Part shown: positions 8,401-15,912 of the stretch, piece after piece
Layout: every line of letters starts with the position of its first letter
Numbering within the stretch: position 1 is the first letter of the stretch
Assembly (NCBI RefSeq): GCF_020297055.1
Contig: NZ_JAIXCQ010000001.1
Span: 590,487-654,486 of the forward strand
Direction of reading: 5' to 3'
Source of the DNA: Isoptericola luteus
Lineage (GTDB): Bacteria; Actinomycetota; Actinomycetes; Actinomycetales; Cellulomonadaceae
Length of the DNA stretch: 64,000 nt
The notes under the pieces: generated by a model
Told to the model about the DNA's origin: nothing
What the model saw: only the letters and a program-made list of their open reading frames with translations
Database searches by the model: none
Position numbers and translations under genes: made by a program

Positions 8401-8421
8401 ATCGTTATCGACATCGTTATC
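8401..8421 (+). promoter_or_regulatory. Direct repeat upstream of the xylanase gene, candidate regulator site
   Basis: ATCGTTATC occurs twice (8401-8409 and 8413-8421) with a 12-bp period, in an AT-richer island 67-87 bp before the xylanase start. The position and repetition suggest a regulatory-protein site, but no known operator consensus is recognised. Confidence 0.35.
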
Positions 8422-8487
8422 TTCTGCGTGTCGGAACATCCGGCGGTTCACCCGAACCGTGGGAAGCCCGATCGGAGAGGAACAACG

Positions 8488-9645
8488 ATGTCCCATTCCC
8501 CCAGGACGAAGCGTGCCGCCACCGTCGCAGCGTCCGCCGTCACCGCCCTCGCGCTCGCCGTCCCGGCGGCCCAGGCCACGCCCCCGGAGCCCACCCTGCG
8601 AGATGCGGCGCCGCACGATCTCGAGATCGGCAGCGCCGTGTGGGGCAAGAACGAGCTGCTCCACCACGACCGCAAGAACCCCCGCCAGTTCCAAGCCATC
8701 CTCGGTGACGAGTTCGGCTCGCTCACCCCCGAGAACGACATGAAGTGGGCTGAGCTCCACCCCGAGCCCGACGTCTACGACTTCTCCGGCGCGGACGCCG
8801 TCGTGGCCTTCGCCAAGGCGAACGGCCAGGAGGTCCGCGGGCACACGCTGCTCTGGCACAGCCAGAACCCGGAGTGGGTGACCGAGGCCAGTGCCTCCTG
8901 GACCTGCGAGGAGGCACGCGACGTCCTCGAGGACCACGTTCGCACCGTCGTCGGCCGGTACGCCGGCGAGATCTACGAGTGGGACGTGATCAACGAGGTC
9001 ATGCAGGACGACTGGGACGCCGGCGGCGTGCGCCTGCGCACGGAGGCGAACCCCTTCCTCAAGGCCTGCTCGGTCGACCCGGTCGGCCTCATCGGCGACG
9101 TCTTCCGGTGGGCGCACGAGTCGGATCCCGAGGCGCTGCTCTTCATGAACGACTACAACGCGGAGGGCATCAACACCAAGACCGACGCCTACTACGAGCT
9201 GGCCCAGGAGCTGCTCGCCGACGGCGCGCCGCTGCAGGGCTTCGGCGCGCAGGCGCACCTGAGCCTCCAGTACGGCTTCGACGACTCGATGCAGGCGAAC
9301 TTCGAGCGGTTCGCGGACCTCGGGCTGAAGGTGGCCGTCACCGAGGCCGACGTCCGGATGCCGCTCGGCGACGACGGGGAGCCGACCGCCGAGCAGATCG
9401 CGACCCAGGCGGAGCGGTACGACGGGCTGCTGCAGGCGTGCCTCGGCGTCCCCGCCTGCACGAGCTTCACGGTCTGGGGCTTCGACGACGCGCGGTCGTG
9501 GGTCCCGGGGGTCTTCCCCGAGGGCTACGCCACGATCATGACCGAGGACTTCGAGAAGAAGCCGGCGTACTTCGCCCTGCTCGACGGCCTCACCGACGCC
9601 ACCCCGGGTAGGTCGCCGCGCACGCCGCCCGGCCTGAACAGGTAG
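8488..9645 (+). CDS. Secreted GH10 endo-beta-1,4-xylanase
   Basis: A 385-residue family 10 glycoside hydrolase that cleaves internal xylan bonds outside the cell. Residues 1-30 form a Sec signal peptide (basic KR, hydrophobic core, AQA cleavage site). The TIM barrel shows the family landmarks: GSLTPENDMKWAELHPE, GHTLLWHSQNP, the acid/base Glu170 in WDVINEVMQDD, FMNDYN, GAQAHL and the nucleophile Glu286 in VAVTEADVRM, then FTVWGFDDARSWVPG. It ends soon after the barrel, with no carbohydrate-binding module. The ATG at 8488 follows GGAGAGG by 7 nt. It stands alone and probably supplies xylo-oligosaccharides to importers elsewhere. Confidence 0.95.
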   Translation: MSHSPRTKRAATVAASAVTALALAVPAAQATPPEPTLRDAAPHDLEIGSAVWGKNELLHHDRKNPRQFQAILGDEFGSLTPENDMKWAELHPEPDVYDFSGADAVVAFAKANGQEVRGHTLLWHSQNPEWVTEASASWTCEEARDVLEDHVRTVVGRYAGEIYEWDVINEVMQDDWDAGGVRLRTEANPFLKACSVDPVGLIGDVFRWAHESDPEALLFMNDYNAEGINTKTDAYYELAQELLADGAPLQGFGAQAHLSLQYGFDDSMQANFERFADLGLKVAVTEADVRMPLGDDGEPTAEQIATQAERYDGLLQACLGVPACTSFTVWGFDDARSWVPGVFPEGYATIMTEDFEKKPAYFALLDGLTDATPGRSPRTPPGLNR

Positions 9646-9659
9646 CCCCGCTCGCCGAG

Positions 9660-9698
9660 CGCCGGTGACGCGGAGCCCACGGGCCCGCGCCACCGGCG
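9660..9698. terminator. Strong bidirectional terminator hairpin
   Basis: A long stem with single mismatches: 9660-9667 pairs with 9691-9698, 9669-9673 with 9685-9689, and GCCC 9675-9678 with GGGC 9681-9684, leaving a two-base loop. It lies exactly between the convergent xylanase and lutC genes and can serve both. Confidence 0.7.
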
Positions 9699-9705
9699 CA
9701 TGGCG

Positions 9706-10506
9706 TTACCGGGCGGGCGCGGCGACCAGCAGCACGTGCAGCGTGCGGGGACCGTGCACCCCCTCGACGCGGTCGAGCTCGATGTCCGACGTCGCGCTGG
9801 GGCCGGAGATCCAGGTCTGGGGGCGGTCCGGGTGCTCACCGAGCAGCCGGACCGCCTCCGGCACGGTCTGCACCGTCTGGTCCGCGCGCACTACGCACAG
9901 GTGCACGTCCGGGACGAGCGAGACGGCGCGGCGGCCCTGGTCGGGCTCGCCGTCGAGCACGATCGTGCCCGTCTCGGAGATCGCGATCCGCGCCGCGGTG
10001 ACGACGGCGTCCGTGGCGTCCAGCTCGGCGGCGGTCAGCGGCCGCTCGCGGGAGTCGCGCACCACGTCGGTGCCGTCGGGCAGCGCGGCGAGCCATCCGT
10101 CGTCGATCCCGGCGGGCACCACCACGCGCACCCCCCGCGAGTTGTCAGGTTCAGGTGCACCGGAACCGGCACGTGGGCCTGACAGCTCAGGCGCCCGCGA
10201 GTTGTCAGGTTCAGGTGCACCGGGACCGGCACGTGAGCCTGACAACTCGGTGACGAGCGTGGCGATCGCGGCCGGGAGGTCGGCCGCCGTCGTGCGGTGC
10301 ACGTGCGCCCGGTAGTCCACCAGCCGGTCGACGAGCTGGTCCAGCACTTCGGGCGATCCCGGCGGGTGCTCGCCTGAGGTGCGGTACTCCCGCGGTACCT
10401 CGTCGAGGTGCGGGGCCGTGCCGACCACGCCGGACGCCGTCGTCCCCGCGCCGGGTCGGCCGAGCGCGGCGCGCACCCGGTTCAGGACGTCGTCGCGCGC
10501 GCTCAT
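9706..10506 (-). CDS. lutC: Lactate utilisation protein C (LUD domain) with in-frame repeat insert
   Basis: A 266-residue LUD-domain protein, third subunit of the LutABC lactate-oxidising complex, which converts L-lactate to pyruvate with LutA and LutB. The C-terminal half has the family motifs ATDAVVTAARIAISETGTIVLDG and VPDVHLCVVRADQTVQTVPEAV. Residues 87-123 (ELSGSRAGPGAPEPDNS twice, separated by RAP) are encoded by a tandem pair of 50-bp palindromic repeats and sit between a helix and the strand VRVVVPAG, where LutC proteins normally have a short turn; the protein is about 35 residues longer than usual. The start ATG overlaps the lutB stop. Confidence 0.88.
   Translation of the reverse strand: MSARDDVLNRVRAALGRPGAGTTASGVVGTAPHLDEVPREYRTSGEHPPGSPEVLDQLVDRLVDYRAHVHRTTAADLPAAIATLVTELSGSRAGPGAPEPDNSRAPELSGPRAGSGAPEPDNSRGVRVVVPAGIDDGWLAALPDGTDVVRDSRERPLTAAELDATDAVVTAARIAISETGTIVLDGEPDQGRRAVSLVPDVHLCVVRADQTVQTVPEAVRLLGEHPDRPQTWISGPSATSDIELDRVEGVHGPRTLHVLLVAAPAR
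10139..10248 (+). repeat. Family A 50-bp palindromic repeats, tandem pair inside lutC
   Basis: Two copies (10139-10188 and 10199-10248) separated by 10 bp. Each starts GAGTTGTCAGG and ends CCTGACARCTC; in the second the 11-bp ends are perfect inverted repeats, with inner GTGC/GCAC complementarity. Seven such 50-bp copies occur in this window. Here they are translated from the opposite strand as ELSG...PDNS. Confidence 0.9.
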
Positions 10507-12110
10507 CGCTCGGCCTCCGGGACGTCGGCGGGCTCGGCGAGCCCGGTGGGCGGCTCGTCCGGTGCGACCGGCGGACGACCGGCCCACCACTGCCGGAACG
10601 TCCGCCCGGCCGGGACGGGCAGGTCGCGCGACCGGGTCCAGGCGCTCACGGGTGGCGGCGCGTGCGAGACGGCGTGGTCGCCGCCCCCCAGGCCGCTGGC
10701 CAGCGTGGCCGCGCGCCCGGCGAGGGCGAAGCGGCCGCCGTCGGACATCACCCAGGACGCCGCCTTCATCGCGGCCGCCCACGGGTCGACGCCGCGGCGG
10801 GAGCGGTCGGCGTCCACCTCGCGCGCCCGAAGGTCCACGAGGATCGACGGGATGTCGATCTTCACCGGGCACACCTCGTAGCAGGCGCCGCACAGCGTGG
10901 ACGCGTAGGGAAGCGACGCGTTCGGGTCCTGGTGCCCGGACACGCCCCCCGACGACGCCGTGAGCTGCGGGGTGAGGATGGCGCCGATCGGCCCCGGGTA
11001 GACGGAGCCGTAGGCGTGCCCGCCCACCCGCTCGTACACCGGACACACGTTGAGGCAGGCGGAGCAGCGGATGCAGTGCAGGGCGCTGCGGCCCACCTCG
11101 TCGGCGAGGACGTCGGTGCGCCCGTTGTCCAGCAGCACGAGGTGGAAGCTGCTCGGCCCGTCGCCCGGGGTCACCCCTGTCCACAGGGAGGTGTACGGGT
11201 TCATCCGCTCGCCCGTGGACGAGCGGGGCAGCAGCTGGAGGAACACCTCGAGGTCGTCGAAGGTGGGCACGAGCTTTTCGATGCCCATCACCGTCACGAG
11301 CGTGGAGGGCAGGGTCAGGCACATGCGCCCGTTGCCCTCGGACTCGACGACGGCGAGCGTGCCCGAGTCCGCGACGGCGAAGTTCGCGCCGCTCACGGCC
11401 ACCTTGGCGGACAGGAACTTGCGGCGCAGGTGCGCGCGCGCCGCCATGGCGAGCTCGCGCGGGACGTCGGACAGGTCGGGCGGCGCGTCGCCCATGCGGG
11501 CGAGGAAGATGTCGCGGATCTCGGACCGGTTGCGGTGGATCGCCGGCACGAGGATGTGCGAGGGCATGTCGTCCGCGAGCTGCACGATGAGCTCGGCGAG
11601 GTCCGTCTCGACGGCGGCGATGCCCTCGGCGGCCAGGGCCTCGTTGAGCCCGATCTCCTGCGTCGCCATCGACTTCACCTTGACGACCTCGTCGGCGCCC
11701 TCGGCCTTTGCGATGTCGGCGACGATCCGGTTCGCCTCCGCGGCGTCGCGCGCCCAGTGCACGACGCCGCCGCGGGCGACGACGTTCTCCTCGAGCTGGG
11801 TCAGCAGCTCGGGCAGGCGCGCCATGACCTGCTGCTTCACCGCCGACCCGGCGTCCCGCAGGGCCTCCCAGTCCGGCACCTCGTCGACGACGACGGCCCG
11901 CTTGGTGCGGATGACCTGCGTCGCGTGGCCGAGGTTGCGCCGCAGCTGGTCGTTCGCCAGCGTCTGCTTGGCGGCTGCGGGGAAGGCCTCGCCCCAGCGC
12001 AGGGGCTCCTGCGGGTGCGGGACGGCGCCGAACGGCTCCTCCGGCAGCGGGTCCGGGGCGCCGTCGTCGACCCGGCGACGGAGGCCGGGGAGTCCCAGGA
12101 AGGTGCTCAT
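10503..12110 (-). CDS. lutB: Lactate utilisation iron-sulfur protein B
   Basis: A 535-residue protein. The N-terminal LUD-like domain (VRGG-type region VVDEVPDWEALRD, VKVKSMATQEIGLNEAL, SGANFAVADSGTLAVVESEGNG) is followed by two 4Fe-4S motifs, CIRCSACLNVCPVYERVGG and CGACYEVCPVKIDIP, as in LutB. It carries electrons in the LutABC L-lactate dehydrogenase complex. The start overlaps the lutA stop (ATGA) and the stop overlaps the lutC start, so the three are one operon. The C-terminal tail after FALAGRAATLASG is proline-rich and poorly conserved. Regulation is probably by the divergent FadR-type gene. Confidence 0.93.
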   Translation of the reverse strand: MSTFLGLPGLRRRVDDGAPDPLPEEPFGAVPHPQEPLRWGEAFPAAAKQTLANDQLRRNLGHATQVIRTKRAVVVDEVPDWEALRDAGSAVKQQVMARLPELLTQLEENVVARGGVVHWARDAAEANRIVADIAKAEGADEVVKVKSMATQEIGLNEALAAEGIAAVETDLAELIVQLADDMPSHILVPAIHRNRSEIRDIFLARMGDAPPDLSDVPRELAMAARAHLRRKFLSAKVAVSGANFAVADSGTLAVVESEGNGRMCLTLPSTLVTVMGIEKLVPTFDDLEVFLQLLPRSSTGERMNPYTSLWTGVTPGDGPSSFHLVLLDNGRTDVLADEVGRSALHCIRCSACLNVCPVYERVGGHAYGSVYPGPIGAILTPQLTASSGGVSGHQDPNASLPYASTLCGACYEVCPVKIDIPSILVDLRAREVDADRSRRGVDPWAAAMKAASWVMSDGGRFALAGRAATLASGLGGGDHAVSHAPPPVSAWTRSRDLPVPAGRTFRQWWAGRPPVAPDEPPTGLAEPADVPEAER

Positions 12111-12910
12111 CGGGCGGCTCCGGTGACCGGGCGGGTGAACGTCGAGTCCGGCAGGGGAGTGGGTTCCTCGCGGGTGGAGGCGAGCACCTCGGCCAGGTGC
12201 AGCGCACGGACTGCGGTGCCCTGTCGGGACAGGCCGCCCCCGATGTGCATGAGGCACGACATGTCGCCGGCCGTGACGACCTCGGCCTCGGTGGCGCGGA
12301 CGTTCGCCGTCTTGTCGGCGAGCATCGCGGCCGAGGTGTCGGCGTTCTTCAGGGCGAACGTGCCGCCGAACCCGCAGCACGAGTCCGCGCCGGGCAGCTC
12401 GACGAGGTCGATGTCGGCCACCGCGCGCAGCAGCCGGAGGGGCTTGTCGCCCACGTGCAGCATGCGCAGCGAGTGGCACGTGGGGTGGTACGTGACCCGG
12501 TGCGGGAACCAGGCGCCCACGTCGGTGACGTCGAGGACGTCGACGAGCAGCTCGGACAGCTCGTAGGTCCGGGCCGCGACGGCGTCGGCGATCGCCGCGA
12601 GGTCGTGGAGACCGGCCCGGCGGCAGACCATCGCCTGCTGGTGGCGCACCGAACCGGTGCACGACCCGGACGGGACGACGACGGCGTCCCACTCGCCGTC
12701 GGCCACGGGCGCGAAAGTCTCCACGTGGTTGCGGATCACGGGCACGGCCTCGTCGAAGTACCCCGTGTTCACGTGCATCTGCCCGCAGCAGGCCTGGCCC
12801 GCGGGGAAGACCACCTCGTGCCCGAGCCGCTCGAGCAGCCGGACGGTCGCGCGCGGCGCGCCGGGGAACAGGGTGTCGGCGAGGCACGTGGCGGCGAGGG
12901 CGATGCGCAT
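12107..12910 (-). CDS. lutA: Lactate utilisation protein A (CCG-domain oxidoreductase)
   Basis: A 267-residue protein with two cysteine-rich CCG domains: the first holds QACCGQMHVNTG and the second the PGADSCCGFGGTFALKN motif. These bind an iron-sulfur or heterodisulfide-like centre in the LutABC lactate-oxidising complex. The ATG at 12910 is preceded by GAAGGAG with good spacing and is the first gene of the operon. Two TGGT...(A/G)CCA sites lie upstream, so expression should respond to lactate via the divergent regulator. Length and motif order are normal for the family. Confidence 0.93.
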   Translation of the reverse strand: MRIALAATCLADTLFPGAPRATVRLLERLGHEVVFPAGQACCGQMHVNTGYFDEAVPVIRNHVETFAPVADGEWDAVVVPSGSCTGSVRHQQAMVCRRAGLHDLAAIADAVAARTYELSELLVDVLDVTDVGAWFPHRVTYHPTCHSLRMLHVGDKPLRLLRAVADIDLVELPGADSCCGFGGTFALKNADTSAAMLADKTANVRATEAEVVTAGDMSCLMHIGGGLSRQGTAVRALHLAEVLASTREEPTPLPDSTFTRPVTGAAR

Positions 12911-13001
12911 GCGACTCCTTCGTGGCTGTTTTCGCGGATCGGTCCAGCATGACGGGGCCCGGCCGCCGCCGCCATGGCACGTCGTGGTGCCCGGGCTGCT
13001 G

Positions 13002-13044
13002 TGGTCAGGCCACCCGCGGCACTGTACCGGATGTGGTCTGACCA
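13002..13044. promoter_or_regulatory. Two FadR/LldR-type operators
   Basis: TGGTCTGACCA (13034-13044) is a perfect TGGTNNNACCA, the known recognition form of LldR/PdhR-type FadR-family repressors. A weaker copy, TGGTCAGGCCA, lies at 13002-13012, 32 bp away (about three helical turns). Both are between lutA and its divergent regulator. Confidence 0.75.
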
Positions 13045-13060
13045 TATGGGCCCGAGCGGC

Positions 13061-13066
13061 TACCCT
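13061..13066 (+). promoter_or_regulatory. Minus-10 box for a leaderless lutR transcript
   Basis: TACCCT ends 6 nt before the GTG start at 13073 and no Shine-Dalgarno is present, so the transcript probably begins at or next to the start codon. The operator at 13034-13044 falls in the minus-35 region, implying autorepression. Confidence 0.5.
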
Positions 13067-13072
13067 GGGACG

Positions 13073-13861
13073 GTGCGCACCCATGAACGCGTCCTCGCCC
13101 ACCTCGAGGAGGGCATCGCCGTGGGCCGGTGGGGGCTCGGCGAACGGCTCCCCGGCGAGCGGGCCATCGCGGAGGACCTCGGCGTCTCGCGGCCGTCGGT
13201 GCGCGAGGCGATGCGGATCCTCGAGGCCATGGGCATCGTGCGCCCCGGTGTCGGCTCCGGGCCCGGGGCAGGTGCCGTGGTCGTCGACCGACCCGCCGCC
13301 GGGCTCGGGGCGGCCGTGCGGCTGCACGTCGCGTCCGGCACGCTGCCGGTGTCCGACGTCGTCGCCACGCGTGCCGCGCTCGAGACGTGGGCCATGCGGG
13401 TGGCGGCCGAGCGGGTCGGTGCCGTCGCGCCGCAGCCCGGGGGCGAGCCGAGGGCCGGCGTCCCCGCCGGCCGCCTCGCCGAGGCCCGCCGGCTCCTGGA
13501 CGCGATGTCGGAGCCGGGGCTGCCGGTGGCCGACTTCGTCGGCCTCGACCAGGACTTCCACCTGGAGCTGGTCCGGATCGCCGGCAACCAGCTCACCGAG
13601 GCGATCCTCGGCGGCCTCCGGTCCGCCATCAGCTCGTACGTGTCCGACGGCGTGCGGCGGCTGTCGTCGTGGCCGACGACGGCGGACCGCCTGTGCGTCG
13701 AGCACGCGGCGATCCTCGACGCGGTCGCTCGGGGCGACGCCGACGCCGCCGGGCAGGCGGTGCACCAGCACATCTGGGGGTTCTCCACCGAGACCGGCCT
13801 CGCCGGGGACGGCGGACCCGGTCCTGCCGTCGGTGCGCCGGCGGGTGCGGGCGGGGACTGA
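13073..13861 (+). CDS. lutR: FadR-type GntR regulator of lactate utilisation
   Basis: A 262-residue GntR-family regulator. The N-terminal winged helix is canonical (VLAHLEEGIAVGRWGLGERLPGERAIAEDLGVSRPSVREAMRIL) and the C-terminal FadR (FCD) domain shows TRAALETWAMRVAAE, the metal/ligand aspartate-histidine pattern near DFVGLDQDFHLEL, and the late histidines in EHAAILDAV and QAVHQHIWGF. GTG 13073 is chosen because the homology begins there and a minus-10 box precedes it. Divergence from lutABC and the TGGTNNNACCA sites point to a lactate-responsive repressor. A glycine/proline-rich insert follows residue 60. Confidence 0.85.
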   Translation: MRTHERVLAHLEEGIAVGRWGLGERLPGERAIAEDLGVSRPSVREAMRILEAMGIVRPGVGSGPGAGAVVVDRPAAGLGAAVRLHVASGTLPVSDVVATRAALETWAMRVAAERVGAVAPQPGGEPRAGVPAGRLAEARRLLDAMSEPGLPVADFVGLDQDFHLELVRIAGNQLTEAILGGLRSAISSYVSDGVRRLSSWPTTADRLCVEHAAILDAVARGDADAAGQAVHQHIWGFSTETGLAGDGGPGPAVGAPAGAGGD

Positions 13862-13941
13862 GGCAGGCCCCGGGCGGTGGGCGCCTGTCGGTGGGCGCCG
13901 CTACGTTCGACGCCACGGATCCTCGACCGCTCGGAGGGGGC

Positions 13942-14658
13942 ATGGACCAGGACGCCGCCGCGCGCCTCGCGCGCGGCCTGATCGCCGAGCACGGGCTGGA
14001 GGGCTGGACCTTCCGGTTCGACCGCGCGCGCCGTCGCGCCGGCCTGTGCCGGCACGACCGCCGGGAGATCAGCCTCTCCGGCCCGCTGACGGCGCTGTAC
14101 GACGAGGCCGACGTCCGCGAGGTCGTGCTGCACGAGGTCGCGCACGCGCTCGTCGGCGCACGCCACGGCCACGACGCCCGGTGGCGCGCCACCGCCCGGC
14201 GGATCGGCGCGAGCGGTCGCCGCCTGGTCAGCGAGGACAGCCCCCAGATCGACGGTCCGTGGGTGGGCACCTGCCCGTCGGGCCACCGGGTGACCCGGCA
14301 CCGTCGCCCGCAGCCGTGGCAGGCGTGCGGCCGGTGCTCGCGGACGTTCGACCGGCGGTACCTGCTGGCGTGGTCGTACCGCGGTGCGCCGGTGCCGGCG
14401 CTCTCCGGCGGCGCGCGCTCCGGTGGCCCGCGCCCCGCCGGCGGGTCGGAGGGGTCGGCCGTCAGCGCCGTGGCGGGGTCGGGGATCGGGGTCGACGCCG
14501 CGTCGGTGCGTCCCGGCGACCGGCTGCGCGTCACGGCGCCCGGTCGCTACGACGGCGTCGAGGGAGAGCTGGTCAAGCGCGGGCGCACGCGGTTCCACCT
14601 GCGCGTGCCCGGGGCGGTGCTCACCGTGCCGTTCGGGCTCGTCGAACGGGCGCGGTGA
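13942..14658 (+). CDS. SprT-like zinc metalloprotease-domain protein
   Basis: A 238-residue protein. HEVAH at about residues 68-72 (REVVLHEVAHALVGARHGHDARWRA) is the zinc-binding HExxH helix of the SprT-like family, with a further histidine in GHDARW. A zinc-ribbon-like region follows (GTCPSGHRVTRH, then QACGRCSRTFDRRYLLAW). The C-terminal 60 residues (VRPGDRLRVTAPGRYDGVEGELVKRGRTRFHLRVPG) look like a small beta barrel. SprT-like proteins are putative or actual proteases; the bacterial role is unclear. The ATG follows GGAGGGGG closely. It is upstream of fabH, which has its own promoter. Confidence 0.75.
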   Translation: MDQDAAARLARGLIAEHGLEGWTFRFDRARRRAGLCRHDRREISLSGPLTALYDEADVREVVLHEVAHALVGARHGHDARWRATARRIGASGRRLVSEDSPQIDGPWVGTCPSGHRVTRHRRPQPWQACGRCSRTFDRRYLLAWSYRGAPVPALSGGARSGGPRPAGGSEGSAVSAVAGSGIGVDAASVRPGDRLRVTAPGRYDGVEGELVKRGRTRFHLRVPGAVLTVPFGLVERAR

Positions 14659-14680
14659 CGTCGGCCGCACGTCCTCGTGC

Positions 14681-14709
14681 TTGGACATCCGGCCGTCGAG
14701 GGGAATGAT
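14681..14709 (+). promoter_or_regulatory. Leaderless promoter for fabH
   Basis: TTGGAC (14681-14686), a 17-nt spacer and AATGAT (14704-14709) place the transcription start at or beside the ATG at 14716. There is no Shine-Dalgarno, so translation is probably leaderless. Confidence 0.6.
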
Positions 14710-14715
14710 CGACCC

Positions 14716-15741
14716 ATGTTCCAGCTCCCCGCCGGCGCCGCCGGCTCCCGCATCGTGGGCCTCGGGCACCACCAGCCGGCGAAGGCCCTCACGAACGACG
14801 ACATCGCGAAGCTCGTCGAGACGAACGACGAGTGGATCCGATCACGCACCGGCATCGTCACCCGGCACGTCGCGGCGGACGACGTCACGGTCGCGGAGAT
14901 GGCGACGTCGGCCGCGCAGCACGCGCTCGCGGACGCGGGGGTCGCGGGCACGGACGTCGACCTCGTGGTCGTCGCGACGGCGACGGCGGTGGACCGGTCG
15001 CCGAACACGGCCGGGCGCGTCGCGTACGCGCTGCGCACCGGCGTCCAGCCCGGGGCGAGCACGCCCGAGGGCGAGGAGGAGCCCGACCTGCGCAACGTCG
15101 TCGGGCCGGCCGTCATCGACGTCAACACGGCCTGCTCGGGCTTCGCCTACGCCGTCGGGCTGGCCGACCAGGCGATCCGCGCCGGCTCGGCTCGCACCGC
15201 CGTCGTCATCGGGTCGGAGAAGCTCACGTCCGTGACGGACTGGAGCGACCGCAGCACCTGCATCCTCACCGCCGACGGTGCCGGCGCCGCGGTGCTCCAG
15301 GCCACCGACTCGCCCGCGGTCGGCCCGGTGGTGTGGGGCTCGGAGCCCGAGCTCACGCCGGCCGTGCGGATCGAGGCGCCCGCGGGCACGTTCGTCCAGG
15401 ACGGGCGTGCCGTGTTCAAGTGGGCCATCACCCGTGCGGCGGACCGGGCCCGCAGCATCGTCGACGCGTCCGGCCTCACGCTGGACGACATCGGCGTGCT
15501 GGTGGCGCACCAGGCGAACCTGCGGATCATCGAGCCGCTGGCCAAGAGCCTCGGCCTGGAGGACCGCGTCGTCGTCACGGACATCACCGAGTCCGGCAAC
15601 ACCTCGGCCGCCTCCATCCCGCTGGGCCTGTCCAAGTGGTGGCACGCCGGCAAGATCCCCGCCGAGACCCCGGCTCTGCTCTTCGGGTTCGGCGGCGGTT
15701 TCGCCTGGGCCGGCCAGGTGGTCCTCACGCCCTCGAGGTAG
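14716..15741 (+). CDS. fabH: 3-oxoacyl-ACP synthase III
   Basis: A 341-residue thiolase-fold enzyme that condenses an acyl-CoA primer with malonyl-ACP to start fatty acid synthesis. The catalytic triad is visible: Cys140 in NTACSGFAYAVG, His265 in VAHQANLRI and Asn295 in ESGNTSAASIPL. A GGGFAWAG motif closes the fold. An insertion (QPGASTPEGEEEPDLRNV, residues about 114-131) before the active-site strand is longer than in E. coli FabH. The ATG at 14716 follows a leaderless promoter. A single FabH near no other fab genes suggests a secondary or primer-specific copy, perhaps for branched primers from the amino acid operon further on (inference). Confidence 0.88.
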   Translation: MFQLPAGAAGSRIVGLGHHQPAKALTNDDIAKLVETNDEWIRSRTGIVTRHVAADDVTVAEMATSAAQHALADAGVAGTDVDLVVVATATAVDRSPNTAGRVAYALRTGVQPGASTPEGEEEPDLRNVVGPAVIDVNTACSGFAYAVGLADQAIRAGSARTAVVIGSEKLTSVTDWSDRSTCILTADGAGAAVLQATDSPAVGPVVWGSEPELTPAVRIEAPAGTFVQDGRAVFKWAITRAADRARSIVDASGLTLDDIGVLVAHQANLRIIEPLAKSLGLEDRVVVTDITESGNTSAASIPLGLSKWWHAGKIPAETPALLFGFGGGFAWAGQVVLTPSR

Positions 15742-15788
15742 TCCTGCGCACTACCGGTCGGGTGGGCTCGATGCCCTGACGACGGGTT

Positions 15789-15804
15789 CTCTCGCGCCCG
15801 AGAG
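15789..15804 (+). terminator. Short hairpin after fabH
   Basis: CTCTCG pairs with CGAGAG around a CGCC loop 50 bp after the fabH stop. A second palindrome, GCGTTCCGGAACGC, follows at 15812-15825. Stem strength is modest and no U-tract is present. Confidence 0.3.
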
Positions 15805-15866
15805 GCCGGACGCGTTCCGGAACGCTCCCGCCCCGCGGGTACCCGTCTCGGCGGGGGGTGGTCGGG

Positions 15867-15890
15867 TAGGCTGCGCTGGAAACCGCTTCC
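15867..15890 (+). promoter_or_regulatory. Minus-10 box and LacI-type operator
   Basis: TAGGCT (15867-15872) is followed by GGAAACCGCTTCC (15878-15890), a LacI/GalR-type near-palindrome located where transcription of the following oxidoreductase gene should begin. No lacI gene is adjacent, so the regulator would act in trans; the LacI-DUF6807 protein is a candidate because its presumed sites also contain GAAACCG. Confidence 0.5.
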
Positions 15891-15912
15891 CCACCAGTTC
15901 TGGAGATCGACG

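Noticed and set aside
8280..8414. N-terminal extension of the uridine kinase-like protein to the ATG at 8414
   Set aside because: It would translate through the intergenic hairpin and direct repeat, and homology begins only after the GTG at 8279.
10139..10248. Paired repeats with short spacers as a small CRISPR array
   Set aside because: Only two units per site, 10-11 bp spacers, near-complete palindromy of the unit, location inside genes and no cas genes.
9706..13771. Very long open frames on both strands across the lut and other regions
   Set aside because: At this GC content non-coding frames remain open by chance; their products are arginine-, proline- or alanine-rich and show no family motifs.
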